Notes: generated from the letters alone by a model not told the origin. Shown: positions 11,274 through 23,996, counted from the stretch's first letter. The stretch: 64,000 nt of DNA from Cryptomeria japonica (GCF_030272615.1 NC_081406.1:140958361-141022360); one strand, 5' to 3'. A program made the numbers and translations.

Positions 11274-11766
11274 CGTCATCCCTATTTCTTTGCTGTGTTT
11301 TGTTATTTTGCTATACTTTCTATTCGCTGGTCTTCTGGCTAGTCTTTATGTATGTGGACTTTTTATCCTTTAGTTGCTCTTTCTCTATCTATGATGTAAA
11401 GGTTTCGGGTCCTTAAAACTTGGTTTTTAATTAATCAGAACAAGCCATGATGGGAATGGATAAATTAATTATGGCATGGTAGGCAGTGAGTGTGTGCAAA
11501 TTGAAAGGGTGAGATTGAATCCTGAAGGAGGGAGAAGAAAAGTCTCTACTACATGGTGTCGATAACTCAATTTTCACTGTCATACTTTCTCAGGGAGCCA
11601 CCGAAGTGGTTTTCACCATTGGATGAATTTATTTCTCTTTACTTTTTCCAATTTTTTTCATTTTTTTTTGTATTTTTTGTATTTTTTTCATTTTTTTTTG
11701 TATTTTTTCCATTTTTTTCATTTTTTTTGTATTTTTTTTTAGGATAATCTGAAAAACTATGTGTAA
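11274..11766. other. Spacer between convergent ORF and pol remnant
   Basis: Non-coding. It contains a T-rich simple repeat at 11639-11741 and nothing else recognised. Its place matches the spacer (35039-36425) between pol and the antisense gene in the intact Tat element. Confidence 0.5.
11639..11741 (+). repeat. T-rich low-complexity tract
   Basis: Runs of 6-9 T broken by CA, GTA or CCA in a loose 18-22 bp rhythm. Short open frames over it on both strands (Phe-rich on +, Lys/Asn-rich on -) are translation artefacts. Confidence 0.85.
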
Positions 11767-12000
11767 ATGCAAAGGTGCATGCTATTGATAGGATCCTCCA
11801 AAGGTTCTCCATCTGGTGTTGAGAATTGATATGCATGTGGTCCATATACTCTTGTGATGACGTAAGGGCCAAGCTAATTTGGTTCAAACTTACCCTTCTT
11901 TTCTCTATCTTGCTAATTCTTAGGATTCTCTCGGAGCACAAAGTTGCCTACCTCAAATGTATGGGGCTTTAACTTATAATTGTATCTATGACATTCCTTG
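11767..12000 (-). pseudogene. pol: Gypsy integrase C-terminal remnant
   Basis: Read on the minus strand, this gives RYNYKLKPHTFEVGNFVLRE, then QDREKKGKFEPN, LGPYVI, VYGPHAYQ and a tail ending before a stop at about 11767. The same order of motifs closes the integrase of the 19-kb Tat element (about 34795-35038), so this is the integrase C-terminal domain of a related gypsy element. In-frame stops occur after RENPKN and within FEPN-LGPY. It is the end of pol, so this element reads right to left. Confidence 0.82.
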
Positions 12001-12659
12001 ACTGAATGATGTGTATCTCCATTGATTTTCTTCCTTGATGAAGGAACTGAGGTAGAATTACCAGTGTGTGAACTACGTGGGCCTATATGCATGTCACCTA
12101 AAGAAGTTTGGGCATTCCTAATAACAAAGTCCTTCAAGGAAGTTTCATTAAAGGTCCATTAATGTGACATATTTCCAAAAAGAAATGGATGTGTGGAATA
12201 AGTGAATGAGTGATGAAGGCTTATGATTGCGAAAAGAAGTGAAGGTAGCATGGATGATGGAGACTCAAGATAAAAAAGTATATCTTTTGACTTGAAATTT
12301 TAGAACTTTTATCCCAGTTATTTTGACATTAGGGAGATCAACTCTTGTTCTTTTTTCTTCAGAGGACTCTTATCCTTGACTTTGATTTTTGTGGAGTCCC
12401 AATAGCTTTTTATTTTGATTTGGACTAAAGGACTTTTCATTATTTTTTAGTTTTACATTTTTCTTTTTCAAGCATGATTTTTTATCCCCAATAAGTAAGG
12501 TCTTTTGTGATTCTCATTGATCCAAGTCTAGGAGAGGAGTGGAAATGGAATGAGCAAATGAAATAATAGGAATATATGAATTCTCAAAAGGGTTGGTGAT
12601 AGATTCAATATATTTTTCACTCTTCTTGCTCTCTAGCTTTACATCCTGATGATGTATCA
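12001..12659 (-). other. Unrecognised interior of the minus-strand gypsy remnant
   Basis: Lies between the integrase tail and the protease-RT linker. No RT, RNase H or integrase-core motif is visible on either strand, so most of pol has been deleted or replaced. Only short, broken frames are present. Confidence 0.45.
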
Positions 12660-13181
12660 CAGAGCGTGATCCAAAACGTTGATGCAAAAAATTTCACACG
12701 ATCTACTCTGAAAGAAGATGATTACTATCTCATGGGTTGTGGAAAAGTAATGTCTATTAATAGATTCTTTATTAGAACCACTCTTAGGACTGTTGATATC
12801 AAGAGACTCTTGCACCACTATAGGAAATTTGGATTCAAACTTAGTATCCACAAAACTAGCTGGTTTGAACCCAATTCCTTGATATTGCACATTGTTTGTA
12901 GGTCATTATTGCTAACTAAATGTCTTAGGAGATAATGGTCCGAGTTGGTCAACATGAAAGATATACTCACCACATCCCATATCTTTAATCTTGAATTTTC
13001 CTTTTATCTCTGCTTGCTTTAAAGTAGAAGCTTTCAATGATTTTGGATCCACATATGTTGAGGATGGAGTTGCTTCTCTATTAATTGGGACTATTACTTT
13101 TGATCTTGGTCTTAGGTTATTGCAATATATGAAAGCATTTGGATAACCCTTGACTGTCATTTTAGCTCCATTGTGTGGAAA
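12660..13181 (-). pseudogene. pol: Gypsy protease-RT linker remnant
   Basis: The minus-strand reading frame has FPHNGAKMTVKGYPNAF followed by IKGKFKIKDMGCGEY and, after stops, YQGIGFKP. The middle part corresponds to FKQKMQIKDQGMGEY in the linker between protease and RT of the Tat element, and KFPHN also ends the protease region of element A at about 52.24 kb. The frame is open up to 13181 and stops matching abruptly there, where an LTR-like TGTGAGGCCC begins. This suggests truncation by the insertion of the neighbouring block. Confidence 0.7.
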
Positions 13182-14841
13182 TGTGAGGCCCTACCCCGAG
13201 CCGTCATAGCATTTCAGTTATTTTCATGTTGGACCTATTTTGGATACTATATTTTGATGCATTATGGACCCGAATTCTATATGATCTCGTGTTATGGATA
13301 AAATTGATATGATTATGTCATTTACTTTGATTTGGAGTACTTTATTTTGATGCTTGAAATTATAGATGCATGCTCTATAAATGATTTAATTCCATGTTTA
13401 CGAGGATGATGCCATTTAGTAGATGATTGTATATGGATGTTATCAGATAATTGGATACTTGATTTTTATAATTAAAATTTTATGTGATGTCTGAACTGTA
13501 TTCTTTTGATACTATTATACATGATTTTTAGAATTACTAATGTGCAAGTGAGATGTGCAGGAAAATCATTCCATGTAACCATGGAAATTATTCGGAGAAT
13601 CAGGCCTAGGCCTATGTGCGATTATGAAGCCAGGGGTTGTTTATTTGGAGAGACAACCCCTCATTTGTAAATGTGTTTTAATTTATAAATGTTATGCTTG
13701 GATGAGTGTTTAATTTGGAAATCGTTTAATTTAGAAATTTTAAAAAAAGGGACATTTGCCATGAGTGTTTTAGTGATGTGTAATTCATTTTGTAGTGTCA
13801 CTTGACACATGTGTTATAGGATGAGTTGGCATTGTTATGTCTCTTTTTGAGGAAATTTATTTTACCAATGCATATATTTTCATTTATCCTAGAATGGTCC
13901 CAAGTAAACCTTGGATAGGGAGCCATTAGAAGGGTCAACCCAGGGTTGACCTGTACGTAAACTTTGGGTGGACTTCAAGGACGTTAAACTAACTCCTGGG
14001 GTCAAGTTAGGAGCATTTTTAGTGGGCCATATGATGTACCTATGGATGAAGGCCAAATTTAGCCATGTGTCCATTCCCTAGGGCTTGTTTAACCTCCCCA
14101 AAAATTGAGTTTCCCAAGTTGACCGAATTCATCTTTAGAAGAGCCTTCCTAGGTTAGATAACCCACTTCATGAGTGTCATTTCTCTTCCCCATTCCATTT
14201 CCCCTTTTTGAGGTTCCCTGGTTAGGGAGTGTACAAGGTTTTTGGGAAGACCAACCAATGAGCATCCTTCACCCTTCCTAAGTGGGTTGGAAAGAGTGAG
14301 GAGTGGCTTCATAGGGAATAGTTTGGGAGGGAGAAGTTTGATCACCCATTCTCCATTTTGGAGACTTACAATTTTTAAAATTTTTGGCAAGTATTGGGAA
14401 GATTTTGGCTAAGTTTTGAAGGAGAAAAAGTTGTGGATTTGGGTAGCTCTCCTACAAATTCTCTTACCCTTTTGGCAAATTAAGGTTGGTTGAACTCCTA
14501 TCTAGTGTATGATGTTTTTTTTTTTTTTAAAGATTGTGGTTGTTTTTGTTTTCCATTGTTGTTGTTTTTTCTTATGTGTAGGAAGGAGTATAATTCTTCC
14601 TTATGTGTTTTTTTGGTTGTGTTTTTATGTTTCTTTGTTTTGGGAGTTTTCACGGCCAAACTGACCCTTGGGAGGGTAGAGTGGCCTTGGGGTGAAGGGT
14701 TGTTTGACAACCTTTGAGTGAGAAACTCTCTTTGGAAGAGAGTGATTTTCAAGGGATTTTGTGACCCTTGCTGCATTATGATTTGTTTATGCAATGGGGG
14801 TCATAAGGGGAGTTTTGTTGTCTTGTATGCCTTGGGGGACA
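13182..14841. other. Non-coding block with LTR-like start (left half)
   Basis: Begins TGTGAGGCCCTACCCCGAGC, a typical LTR-like terminus, exactly where the gypsy reading frame breaks off. No coding domain, PBS or PPT was seen; short open frames at 13.9-14.8 kb look random. There is a T run at 14514-14529. The block is split by the TR-GAG element and continues at 45437. Its identity is unresolved. Confidence 0.4.
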
Positions 14842-17800
14842 TGTTGGGACTAATTAAATTTGAGTGAATTTGAGAGACCCATTTCAAAATTTTGCTCTGC
14901 ATTTCCAAATGATCATAAAATGAGTTAGTTTGAATGGCCTAGTTAGAGAGAGGGTAAAATGGAGTCAGTTGATTTTCAAAGGGTAAGGCTTGGGAAGCAT
15001 GTCCTACACCTTTCTTTCAGCTAAAGAAGTGTGTTGCAACTTTTAATTTTCAGTTTGGATCAATTTATTAGGTACCCATTTTAAGGGGTGAGATGAAAGT
15101 GCATTTTAGGCACATATGCAGATTTTATTGAGTAGCCTAATTTAAGCTCCTATATCTTTTTCCCTGTTGATTATCATGATGAAATTAAAAATGGATTGGA
15201 TTATATGCATAAAAGTATGCCTCCGTGGAAAATTTCAAGTCTTCATGAATCCATTTGCTTAGTTTACCAAGCTCAAACTGTTTGTAGTTTGTATGTTTTG
15301 ACAAGTCCCTGTTTCAGGACCTAGTCGAAGCCCTGTTTTGCATAAGTGTAAAAGTTGACTCAGTGAATATCATGTCAGAATGTTTGTTCTGGGTTACTGT
15401 TGGTATAAATGAGAAACTATGTTTCTAATTTCAAGCTCCTGCCAATCCATTTGATCATTTTTCAAAAGGGTTTCTTAGGCCATCTATTTCAGTGATCTGT
15501 ACTTTCATTGTCGTATCAGTTAAAGTAGCCATTTTCATGAGCGCACCATTTGCACCTAGTCAATCTTTTGGTCAAAATGAGTATTCTAAGATTTGATATG
15601 TACTTCAAGGTACCTATGTCTCAGATTTGAGGGTCTACGGAGACCATTTAATATTTTTAAGAAAGGCATCATGAGTTGCCTAAGCATTGACTTCATCAGG
15701 TCCGTAGTGCCGACAAAGCCAGTTGGTCATTTTTGATAATTAATATCTCTTCACTTGGGACTCTTCTTGAAAAAATATTTGGTAGAGTTCATTCTTGTAT
15801 ATCAGAGTACACGCATGTCAGATGGCATGGTCCAGAAAGGTGTTTTGACTAGTTTGAAAATTACGCCTTTGCAATTAAATGTGAAAATGTGGCGCAGGCG
15901 CTTGAAAGTTGCAAAACTCAATTTGATGATCCAAAAATGGTGTCGATCGATTCCAGAGGTAATTTTAAGGTTCCTAAGGTATTTCAGAGGTCAGTTGCAT
16001 GAAAATGGAATTTTTTTTAGCCGGACCCACTTTGGAGCCCGGCCTGGATAAATGCCTATGCATTAATTTTGTGGCGGAATGTTCTAATTTCACAGTATTT
16101 CAACCCCTAGAGATAATCAAGAAAGTGATTGACGCTATGGATTACTCAAAGTTGAATGTTCTACATTGGCATATTAGAGATTCCAATCTTTTATAAACTT
16201 ATGCAATGGAAGGCGATGGTTTTGGAGTAGATGTTTGAAACATTGAAACAAGTAGAAAATGACATTATGGCAGGTGTAAAACCAACACTTCCCCTCCTCG
16301 CATGACTGTTAAAAGATCATTGTGAAAGGCTTCCAAGCAAATACATTTAGAGAATTAACTTCCTCTTGTGTGTCATGGTGAAAGTCTGATGTTTAAACTT
16401 AAGTAAATAAAACTCCAGCCAATTGCAAGTTCAGCAAATAAAACTCTAGCCAATTGTAGCAGCAGCATTAAAACTTCCAAGTAATATAATAGCACCTACT
16501 TGATATGTGAAAGGGCATTTTAAAAAAAGAAACCTCAGGCAAAATGAAATAGCAGCTCTTGGAGTGTGGATGGAAAGAGGCAGCGTGAAGTTTTAAAACA
16601 AATGCATTTGGCAAGTGTAAAACCCCCTCCTTCAGCATGGATATTAATAACTTCAAGATTTGCAATTGGTAAGTTTAGTGCCAATGTTCCCAGCCATGGT
16701 AATTGGTAAAACAAACATTTTTTTAAAAAAATCTTTAATGCAATTGCAACTGGCTTAAAGCCAATGTTCCCAGCCATGGTAATTGGTAAAACAAACAGAT
16801 TTTTTAAAAAATCTTCAATGCAATTACAACTGGCTTAAAGCCAATGTCCCCTCTGTCGTGGGAGTCAACAATGAAAAGTTTTTAAAACAAAACAAATGTA
16901 ATGTGCAGTTATCTTCCAGATCTGCAGCGTGGAAATAAAAGAGGCATTTAAAAATCTTCCAAGCAATGCAATTTGGCAGCCAAGTCAACTTCCTCCCTGT
17001 TGTGCGTATGGTGTGGCAATTGGTTGGAAAACCATGAAAAATTCCAGCAAGGCAAGTTGGCAGTCCCCTCCCTGCCATGAGCTTCTGCGAGGTGGGTGAG
17101 CTGGAGAAGGAAGTTTAATGGGCAATAAAACTCCCAAATTAATGCAATTAGCAGGTCCATTCTCCTTCTGTGTGGCACATAAAGTGAAGGAGCATCATTA
17201 AACTCCAAACAAATACATGCAATGGGAAGGCGATGGGTATTGGAGCAGACTTTGAAAAAATTCAAAGAAATGCAATCAGTATGTGTATCTCCATGCCGAA
17301 TCCTCTCCGTGTGGACTGAAATGGTGAATAGATTTTAAAAACTATAACAAATTCATTTGGCAAGTGTAAAGTTTAGTATCCATCGACCCCTGCCAACATC
17401 CTTCCCTGGAGTGAGAGTTTCAAAAGTTTCAAACAATGTAAACTCTTCAGACAAATGCATTTGGCAGCCATTAAAACTCTTTCAAAAGTGCAGTCCCAGG
17501 CGAAAAGCTTTATCCCACATTGGCTGGGGAATGGATCATTTTGGTATGTATAAGCAAGACTCCACACTACCATAATGTGAAAGCCTCAAAGGCTTTTGAT
17601 GAATGGTGCCAGTTGGGCACCCAAGTGGACCCCATGCACTTGGGTGCGCTTCTTGAGGTGACCAAGGAGGTTGACAAGTGGTGACCAGGTGGACCCCACG
17701 CATGCACAGATCTCGAGGCAATTGAGTTTTGTAGAGAAAAGGCAGATGAGCAGGTTCAAGGTGATCCAACGGCACATGTGACTTCCTTACCCGAAGATGC

Positions 17801-19222
17801 TCATGCGTTAACCTCTATGAAATGGTGAAAAATAGGTGGCAGGTCCAAGTGGAAAGACAACTTGCAGGTGTCAGTGAGGTGGCGATGACATGTCGCTGAG
17901 GTGGCGATGATGTGGTGGATAAATAAGCAGATAGGTGGTGCACACGAGGCATTGAGGTGGCAGATGGATGATGTGTCATCCAAGGTGGCGCCAAGTGGAT
18001 CCTATCAGCAAATCAGAAGATGCCATGTGGCAGGGCATCAGGAGCCAAAAATTAGTTAAAATTAAAAGTAAGTATATAGTTTCAACTATTGAGAAAATCC
18101 AAAAATTTAAATTATGTGCACATGTTGAGGATTAATTCTCTCAGAGGCTTATTTTTGGACAAAATATCAAGTATCATATATCACCGGAAAGCTCTCGGGA
18201 TAAGGAATCCAATAATGCAATTAATTTTAAATTTTATTTTGGATATTTTGGGAGCAATTTCCATGGGAAAGAAGAAGGAATTGAAATTCAGTTGGAAAAG
18301 AGACACTTGGCAATTTCGGTTGCAGACCTAATCTTTTTCCCTCTCCTTCTTATTCTCATTTTCTTCTCATTGTAAGGGTTCCATAAATTTGGAGAAAGGC
18401 TCCAGATTTTCATGGTTCCCAATTCTAGGTTTGTTTCAAATTTGCAATAAAATGACTTCTTTCAAGTAATAGAGTTTCTTCTTGCTATAAATGTTTTTTT
18501 GTTGTAGTCACATATATGTAAGGCATATACAATTTATTTCATTGTCTCCAGGCATCCTTTATTTTCAATAAATCCAGTCTTCAAGGGAGTTTGGGTTTAT
18601 CCTCCTAAATGAGAGTGTAATTCTTATTCCTAGGCATCCTTTACAGAAGGGATTTAAATTCTATGAGTAGAAATTATGAATTTGAATTATTGTTTGGATA
18701 TGTATGATCCTCTGTCTGAGCTTAGAATGCATTTTTGTAAGGCATTAATGCAAGGATATCTTTCTTCAAATAAATTGGATTTGCAATAGAGGTTTTCATT
18801 TATAGATTGATGTATGACTTTGTTTCCCTTGGATAAGGCACTGATCTTGCAGATTGGGGAGATTCTCAGAGATTTTAAATTAATATCCTCATTTAATTTT
18901 ATGTTTGTAATGTTAGTTTGTTCTATCCATCTCATGATTCAAACATTATTGAGTTGCAAGTGTGGATCTAGCCCATCTCCAATAACCTCTTAGTTTTTAA
19001 ACCTTATGAGATCCATCTTCTTTTAGTGATGCAGTCTTGTGTGTAATAGGTCTAATTAAATGCATCAAAGGTATACCCACCTAGGTTTTCCAGAGCCTGA
19101 AGAGTAGAAGGATTTAGATCCTTGTCATGTTGTCCAAGCCCTGAGGTTCTTCATAGATTGAATTGACTACTTCATAGATCAATTGCAGGTGTACTTGGGT
19201 TAATCATTTTTTATGAACAACA
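14842..19222 (+). repeat. TR-GAG 5' LTR (4.38 kb)
   Basis: Starts TGTTGGGACT and ends GAACAACA. It matches the split 3' copy over its whole length. At 16677-16840 it carries an approximately 80-bp tandem duplication (beginning GCCAATGTTCCCAGCCATGG) that is single-copy in the 3' LTR. Between about 16.2 and 17.5 kb it is built of degenerate units with phrases such as AATGCATTTGGCAAGTGTAA. A possible TATA region (TATGTATAAG near 17540) is followed by sequence shared with the other LTR. Short frames inside it are not supported as genes. Confidence 0.9.
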
Positions 19223-19226
19223 AAAA

Positions 19227-19246
19227 TGGCGACTTTGTTGGGGAGA
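19227..19246 (+). other. Primer-binding site of TR-GAG element
   Basis: TGGCGACTTTGTTGGGGA, four bases after the LTR, resembles the TGGCGCCGTTGCCGGGGA primer site of many plant gypsy elements (tRNA-Asp type), with a few changes. Confidence 0.65.
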
Positions 19247-19804
19247 ATGATGTAAAAAAAAATTATGTCAAGTGAAACCCAGAGTTTTGCCTATCCAATT
19301 TGAGGAAAGAGTCTTAGAAGTTTACAAATTTGAAAGTTTTTTTTCAGATTTGAAAGTGTGTATTCTGGAAAATTTTGTTGCTATGAAATTTGAAAAATAT
19401 TATGTGACTTTGCTCTGTGTGTGGTGAGACCCAGACATCTGAAAGTGTTTCAGAGTGAAGATCAGTGGTTAAATTTTTTCCTCTTCAAGGAGGTAGTGAC
19501 TTTGTAAGAACAAACCTAAGATTTGGAGGAGTTCTTCAAATTTCCAGTCAGAAGTGAAGTGAACAGTAGCAGCAAATTTACTCTAGGTATTCCTCATTGT
19601 TGAGGTAGTTATTTGTTCCTTATTAGGTGAAAAAGTCACCATAAAAAGGAAAATAAATTCATACTTCACATATTTCCTATTTTGAAAAGTTTTAGTTAAA
19701 ACATGGGTGAAGTATTTTGAATAATAGAGAAGATAAACTCTAGCTACAAATAAATTTTATTGGTTGAAAATAGTGAATGTATTCAGGCAAGATTGTAGCT
19801 AGTA
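19247..19804 (+). other. Leader of the TR-GAG element
   Basis: Untranslated stretch between primer site and gag. Nothing specific was recognised. Confidence 0.5.
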
Positions 19805-21844
19805 ATGGATTGTTGTAGAAATTTCTCTATTAAAGGTTATGTGCCATTTTGTTTTGATGGCATACCTGGTTACCCGAATCAGATTCCAAGTGACATTAGA
19901 AAGCATTTATCATTGTTTAATGGGGACCAATTACAATCAGCAAGAATGCATGTGCAAAACTTTGTTGATTTAATGAATGACTATGAAATCTATTATGAGG
20001 ATGTTTGCATGAAGTTGTTTGTGTAGAGCTTGAAAGGGGATGCCAGGATTTGGTTATCATTTTTGTAGGAAGCTTCTATTCCCTCATGGGAAGAATTAGT
20101 TGCATCTTTTCTTGAGCAATTTGCTGATAGAATAAACTTTAATGATGCACTAAGGAAATTGATGGAGATCAGAATTGAGGAAGGTGAGTTATTGACAGCC
20201 TTCAATGTCAGATTCTCCAAAGCATTGGCTGAGATCCCACAAGGGTATAAACTAAATGACGAAGTGTCTTTAGTGATTTATTTGGATGCCTTTGGAAGTA
20301 AGATGAGTTACAGGTTGAGAGGTAAAGAGCCAAAGACATTACATCAGGCATTTGTGACAGCCATGGACATAGAGAAAAATTTAAACTATGGCATTCCTAA
20401 AAGACTTGTATCTACTAGTGTCTATTGTTATAATGTTTGTAATGCTGCAACTAAGTGTGAAGTGAGAAGTGATGTTCAGAGTTTTGGTGTTCATACTTGT
20501 GTTGGCAACTACGATAATTTAATTCCCTTTAAAAATCAGAGTTGTTTGGTGCAAACAATGGTTGATCCTCACTTAGATATTGATAATGTCAATTGTGTTG
20601 AGGATGAAGTAAAAGTATTTTCAGATTTCACTTCTTATAATCATGTTGATGATCTTTCTAATTTGAAAGTTATGCATAAAGTTAATTCAAAAAATCTCAA
20701 TTGTACACATAATTGCAATGAAAATATAGCACACATTGATGAACAAATTTTTAAAGAATGTCATATGGAACAACAAAGTGCAATACAATTCCAGAAGATT
20801 GCAGAACTTAGAAAAGCTCTTGAAGTTGTGGATAAGAAAGTTCAAATGTTGGAGAGCCTTAGAGTTATTGATGAAGACCTTTTGCAATATGGTGAAGGGG
20901 ATTCCTCAGAAAAGGACTGTGAATTGAATGCTTATACAATTGATGAACAACATGCTAATCTAACAGATGGTTTTATGACAGAAAATTTAAGTGAACATGC
21001 TAGATATTCATCAAATGAAGTAAAGGGTAGTGATATTCATCTTCATTCTTTGATTGATGATGAGTGTTCTATTGGTAAAAATGATCAATTGTGGCAAGAT
21101 AAGTATGACTATTTTGATTCTCAGAATGATGGTCATAGGATGAAATTTTGTGGTTATGAAGCATGGAACACTGACGATAGTTCCAGCAAAGTTTCAATTT
21201 CTTCTTTGTCTGATGAAGATGATTATGATGATCTAATGGATGGTATCTTTAGCAAAGTTTCTAATGTTTTATTTGATATCGATATAGATACGGACCAACC
21301 TCTTCATTGTCATAATGTTCATAAGGGGATTCTTCATTTGGTTTCTAACCCTTTGTATGAAGAAGTAATTGATCAGCCATATGTTGTAAATGATGAACCA
21401 GTCCATGATGTTGATACCATTCCATGCAACAGTGACATGTGTCAGGATGGAGATTTTTGTAATGGGTTGCTTGCTAGTGTGTTTGAACCCCATCTTGAAG
21501 TTTTTCATATAAAGATGAGTGAATGTGCAAATCTTACTTCAGATTATATGCTTGAGCCAGAGGTATGTTCATTTTTTCAAGAGTGGGATGTTAAAGATGC
21601 TGATTTATTGCACTTAGTAGATGATGAAAAGAATGGATACGTTTCAATGGTTGATCATGAAAGTAAGGTTCAAAATTATGTTCATGATGGGTATGCATAT
21701 AGTGCTGATTGGAAAAGCATGCAGAAAGATGTGTGTCGTAATAGAAGCATTTTTCTGATGATCGTTGTTTGCTTTAGATTGTTTACATTATTAAGTGATG
21801 AGAATCAGATTTTTGATAAGGGAAAGAGTTGGTTTAGACTTTAG
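19805..21844 (+). pseudogene. gag: Gag-like protein of TR-GAG element, no pol
   Basis: A 680-codon frame broken only by TAG at 20024 and TAG at 20066. Both sit where the surrounding gag consensus allows Gln (FV-SLKGDAR and FL-EAS), consistent with CAG-to-TAG decay. Residues about 30-200 are a Ty3-gypsy retrotransposon gag domain, including SLKGDARIW, SWEELVASFLEQF, LRKLMEIRIEEGELL and AFNVRFSKALAEIP. The remaining 450 or so residues are acidic, include a coiled-coil-like stretch (near 20770-20860), and match nothing I recognise. No zinc knuckle, protease or RT follows before the stop at 21844. The protein would assemble a particle; enzymes must come from a helper. The start at 19805 is the first ATG of the frame. 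Confidence 0.82.
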
Positions 21845-22065
21845 TGGATGGGAGCCATTTTATAAGTATGTTTGTATATCTTGTACAGTTACTTTGCTTC
21901 AGTTGTGTGGTTTTCAATAAGGTGCCCTGATGTTTGGGTTGAATAAGGAAGCCCTATTTTTTAGAAGAAGAGAAGAGATAAGATCCGTTTTTGGGTGGTC
22001 TGCTTAACCATTGATTCTAGATTCTTGTGTTGATCTTGCGATCAACCATCCCCAATCAGAGCCAC
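21845..22065 (+). other. 3' untranslated region of TR-GAG element
   Basis: Contains a purine run AGAAGAAGAGAAGAGATAAG (about 21963-21982), which could be the plus-strand primer, but it lies about 85 bp before the LTR. The sequence touching the LTR (CAATCAGAGCCAC) is not a convincing polypurine tract. Confidence 0.45.
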
Positions 22066-22519
22066 TGTTGGGACTCATTATATTTGAGTTAATTTGAGAG
22101 GACCATTTCAAAAAAGTTCTCTGCATTTCTAAATGATCATAAAATGAGTCAGCTTGAATGGCCTAGTTAGAGAGAGGGTAAAATGGAGCCAGTTGATTTT
22201 TAAAGGGTAAGGCTTGGGAAGCATGTCCTACACATTTCTTTCAGCTAATCAAGTGTGTTGCAACTTTCAATTTTCAATTTGGATTAGTTTATTAGGTACC
22301 CATTTCTAGGGGTGAGCTGAAAGTGCACTTTAGGCACATATGCAGATTTTATTGAGTAGCCTACTTTGAGCTCCTATATCTTTTTCCCTGTTGATTTTCA
22401 TGATGAAATTCAAAATGGATTGGATTCTATGCATAAAATTGTTCCTCCATGCAAAATTTCAAGTCTTCATGAATCCATTTGCTCAGCTTACAAAGCTTGA
22501 ACTGTTTGCAGTTTGTATG
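22066..22519 (+). repeat. TR-GAG 3' LTR, left piece
   Basis: Starts TGTTGGGACT and follows the 5' LTR up to GTTTGTATG, where the Tat element interrupts. It corresponds to 14842-15297. Confidence 0.92.
22515..22519. repeat. Tat element target-site duplication, left
   Basis: GTATG, repeated perfectly at 41546-41550. The uninterrupted 5' LTR of the host element has a single copy in GTTTGTATGTTTTGAC (about 15288-15303). Confidence 0.95.
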
Positions 22520-23974
22520 TGTAGACGTATAAAAATGACCATATTCCTAAATGAATATTTTATGTTCATTTTTCTATTTGATTAAATCCAATTCAATTAA
22601 ATTATCCACATTCTTCTATTTTATTAAATAAATTATTCAATTTATTTAAATAAAATTCACTATACCATTTAATGAATAAATCATTTTATTCAATTAAATC
22701 CCCCTAGCCACTTTTAATTAAATTCAAATTTAATTAAATAGTTATCCTAAATTGAATAAATCAAATTTATTTAATTACAATCAAATTGAATGAAAATCAA
22801 TTAATTCAATTAAATCCTATTATCCCCCATCCACTTGCAAAATCCCAAACCCCTTCCTAATCCCTTCTAGAATCTTCTAACCAATTCTAATTAACCTAAC
22901 CCTCCTTTAAACTTTGTCACATCCCTAAGCAAAGGGAGGTCACTTCTTAAATGGCCCAAAGTCTTGGATAACCATTGAAGGTTTTCAACCTTCAACCACC
23001 AAAAACCCTAAAGTCTTTGAAAACCATTGAAGGCTTCCAACCTTCAACCACTTAATCCCCAAAGTCTCCAATAACCATTAATGGTTATTTCAAACCCTCC
23101 CACATGGTTAAAACATTTGTTTTGACTCAACCTCTATCCAACCCAAGGGTCTCATCAGGTCATTAATGCTTTGACCATGATTATCTCTTAATCATTTGCA
23201 CAAAGGTTTATCCTTGGATTAACTCCTAATTCAGTGGGTAAACCTAACTTAGACTTGACCCTTAGCCTTTAGATAACCATAAGGTCTCCTCAGGCCTTTA
23301 ATGCCTCCAACCTCTTCTCTCAACCCAATCTGGTGTGGACATTTGTCACTATTTCATTGGTGCCAATTGTGCACATGGATCCCCAACTTTCAAACTTGGC
23401 CCTTGATTAAGCCATTCAATCTTGACCATCCATTGCCCTGTTTGTGCTATAAATAGAGCTCTCATTCCTCCATTCTTAACAATCATCTTTCAAATTTGAA
23501 GCATCATACTTATGCTCAAATTCTTTCAAGCTTTCATATCATCTATATGCTCTTCATTTAGCCTCTTTTAGACTAATATGCATGCTTAGAATAAGTTCTT
23601 TACCATTTTAGTTCAATCATAGATTAAATATAGTATGCTAGGATAATCTTCATACTAATCTCGTCATCTTGTCATATAGTTTATTGCATTTCAAGCATCT
23701 CATCTAGCTTATAACACATCTCATACTAAGATCAGTTAAAATCTCTCTCGTTTTCATATTTGCCATCCCTAAGCCATTTTGCTCAGTAATCTGAGAGCAA
23801 AACATTGGTTTGAGGGACATTATGAGATAGAGAACCATGGGACCCTCCTTGGGAAGCTGAGTAACGCATCGTTACTCCATAGCTTGCATCAAGAAGTCCT
23901 GTGTGTGTGTGTGGATTGGTATTTTACGTATTTTTCATATTTTAAATTCTAACAACCCACTTTTCCCACATACA
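22520..23974 (+). repeat. Tat element 5' LTR
   Basis: 1455 bp, TGTAGACG...CATACA. Nearly identical to 40091-41545: the differences seen are TC/CC near 22790, T/C and G/A near 22940-22960, and T/C near 23938. Very AT-rich over its first 300 bp, with repeated TTAAAT/AATTAAAT phrases. Confidence 0.97.
23448..23455 (+). promoter_or_regulatory. TATA box of Tat element 5' LTR
   Basis: TATAAATA followed by AGAGCTCTCATTCCTCC, a good plant core promoter. It puts transcription start near 23480 and gives an R-U5 of about 490 nt. The same site is at 41019-41026 in the 3' LTR. Confidence 0.75.
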
Positions 23975-23978
23975 TTTC

Positions 23979-23996
23979 TGGCGCCCACCGTGGGGC
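23979..23996 (+). other. Primer-binding site of Tat element
   Basis: TGGCGCCCACCGTGGGGC, four bases after the LTR end. It belongs to the TGGCGCC class of plant gypsy primer sites. I do not assign the tRNA. Confidence 0.85.

Noticed and set aside
11553-11941. Phe-rich and Lys/Asn-rich frames on both strands
   Set aside because: The low-complexity T-rich tract explains them; only the integrase tail on the minus strand beyond 11767 is supported.
15755-18935. Several 60-105 codon frames inside the giant LTR
   Set aside because: Present in non-coding LTR sequence, not conserved as open frames between the two LTR copies, and without recognisable domains.
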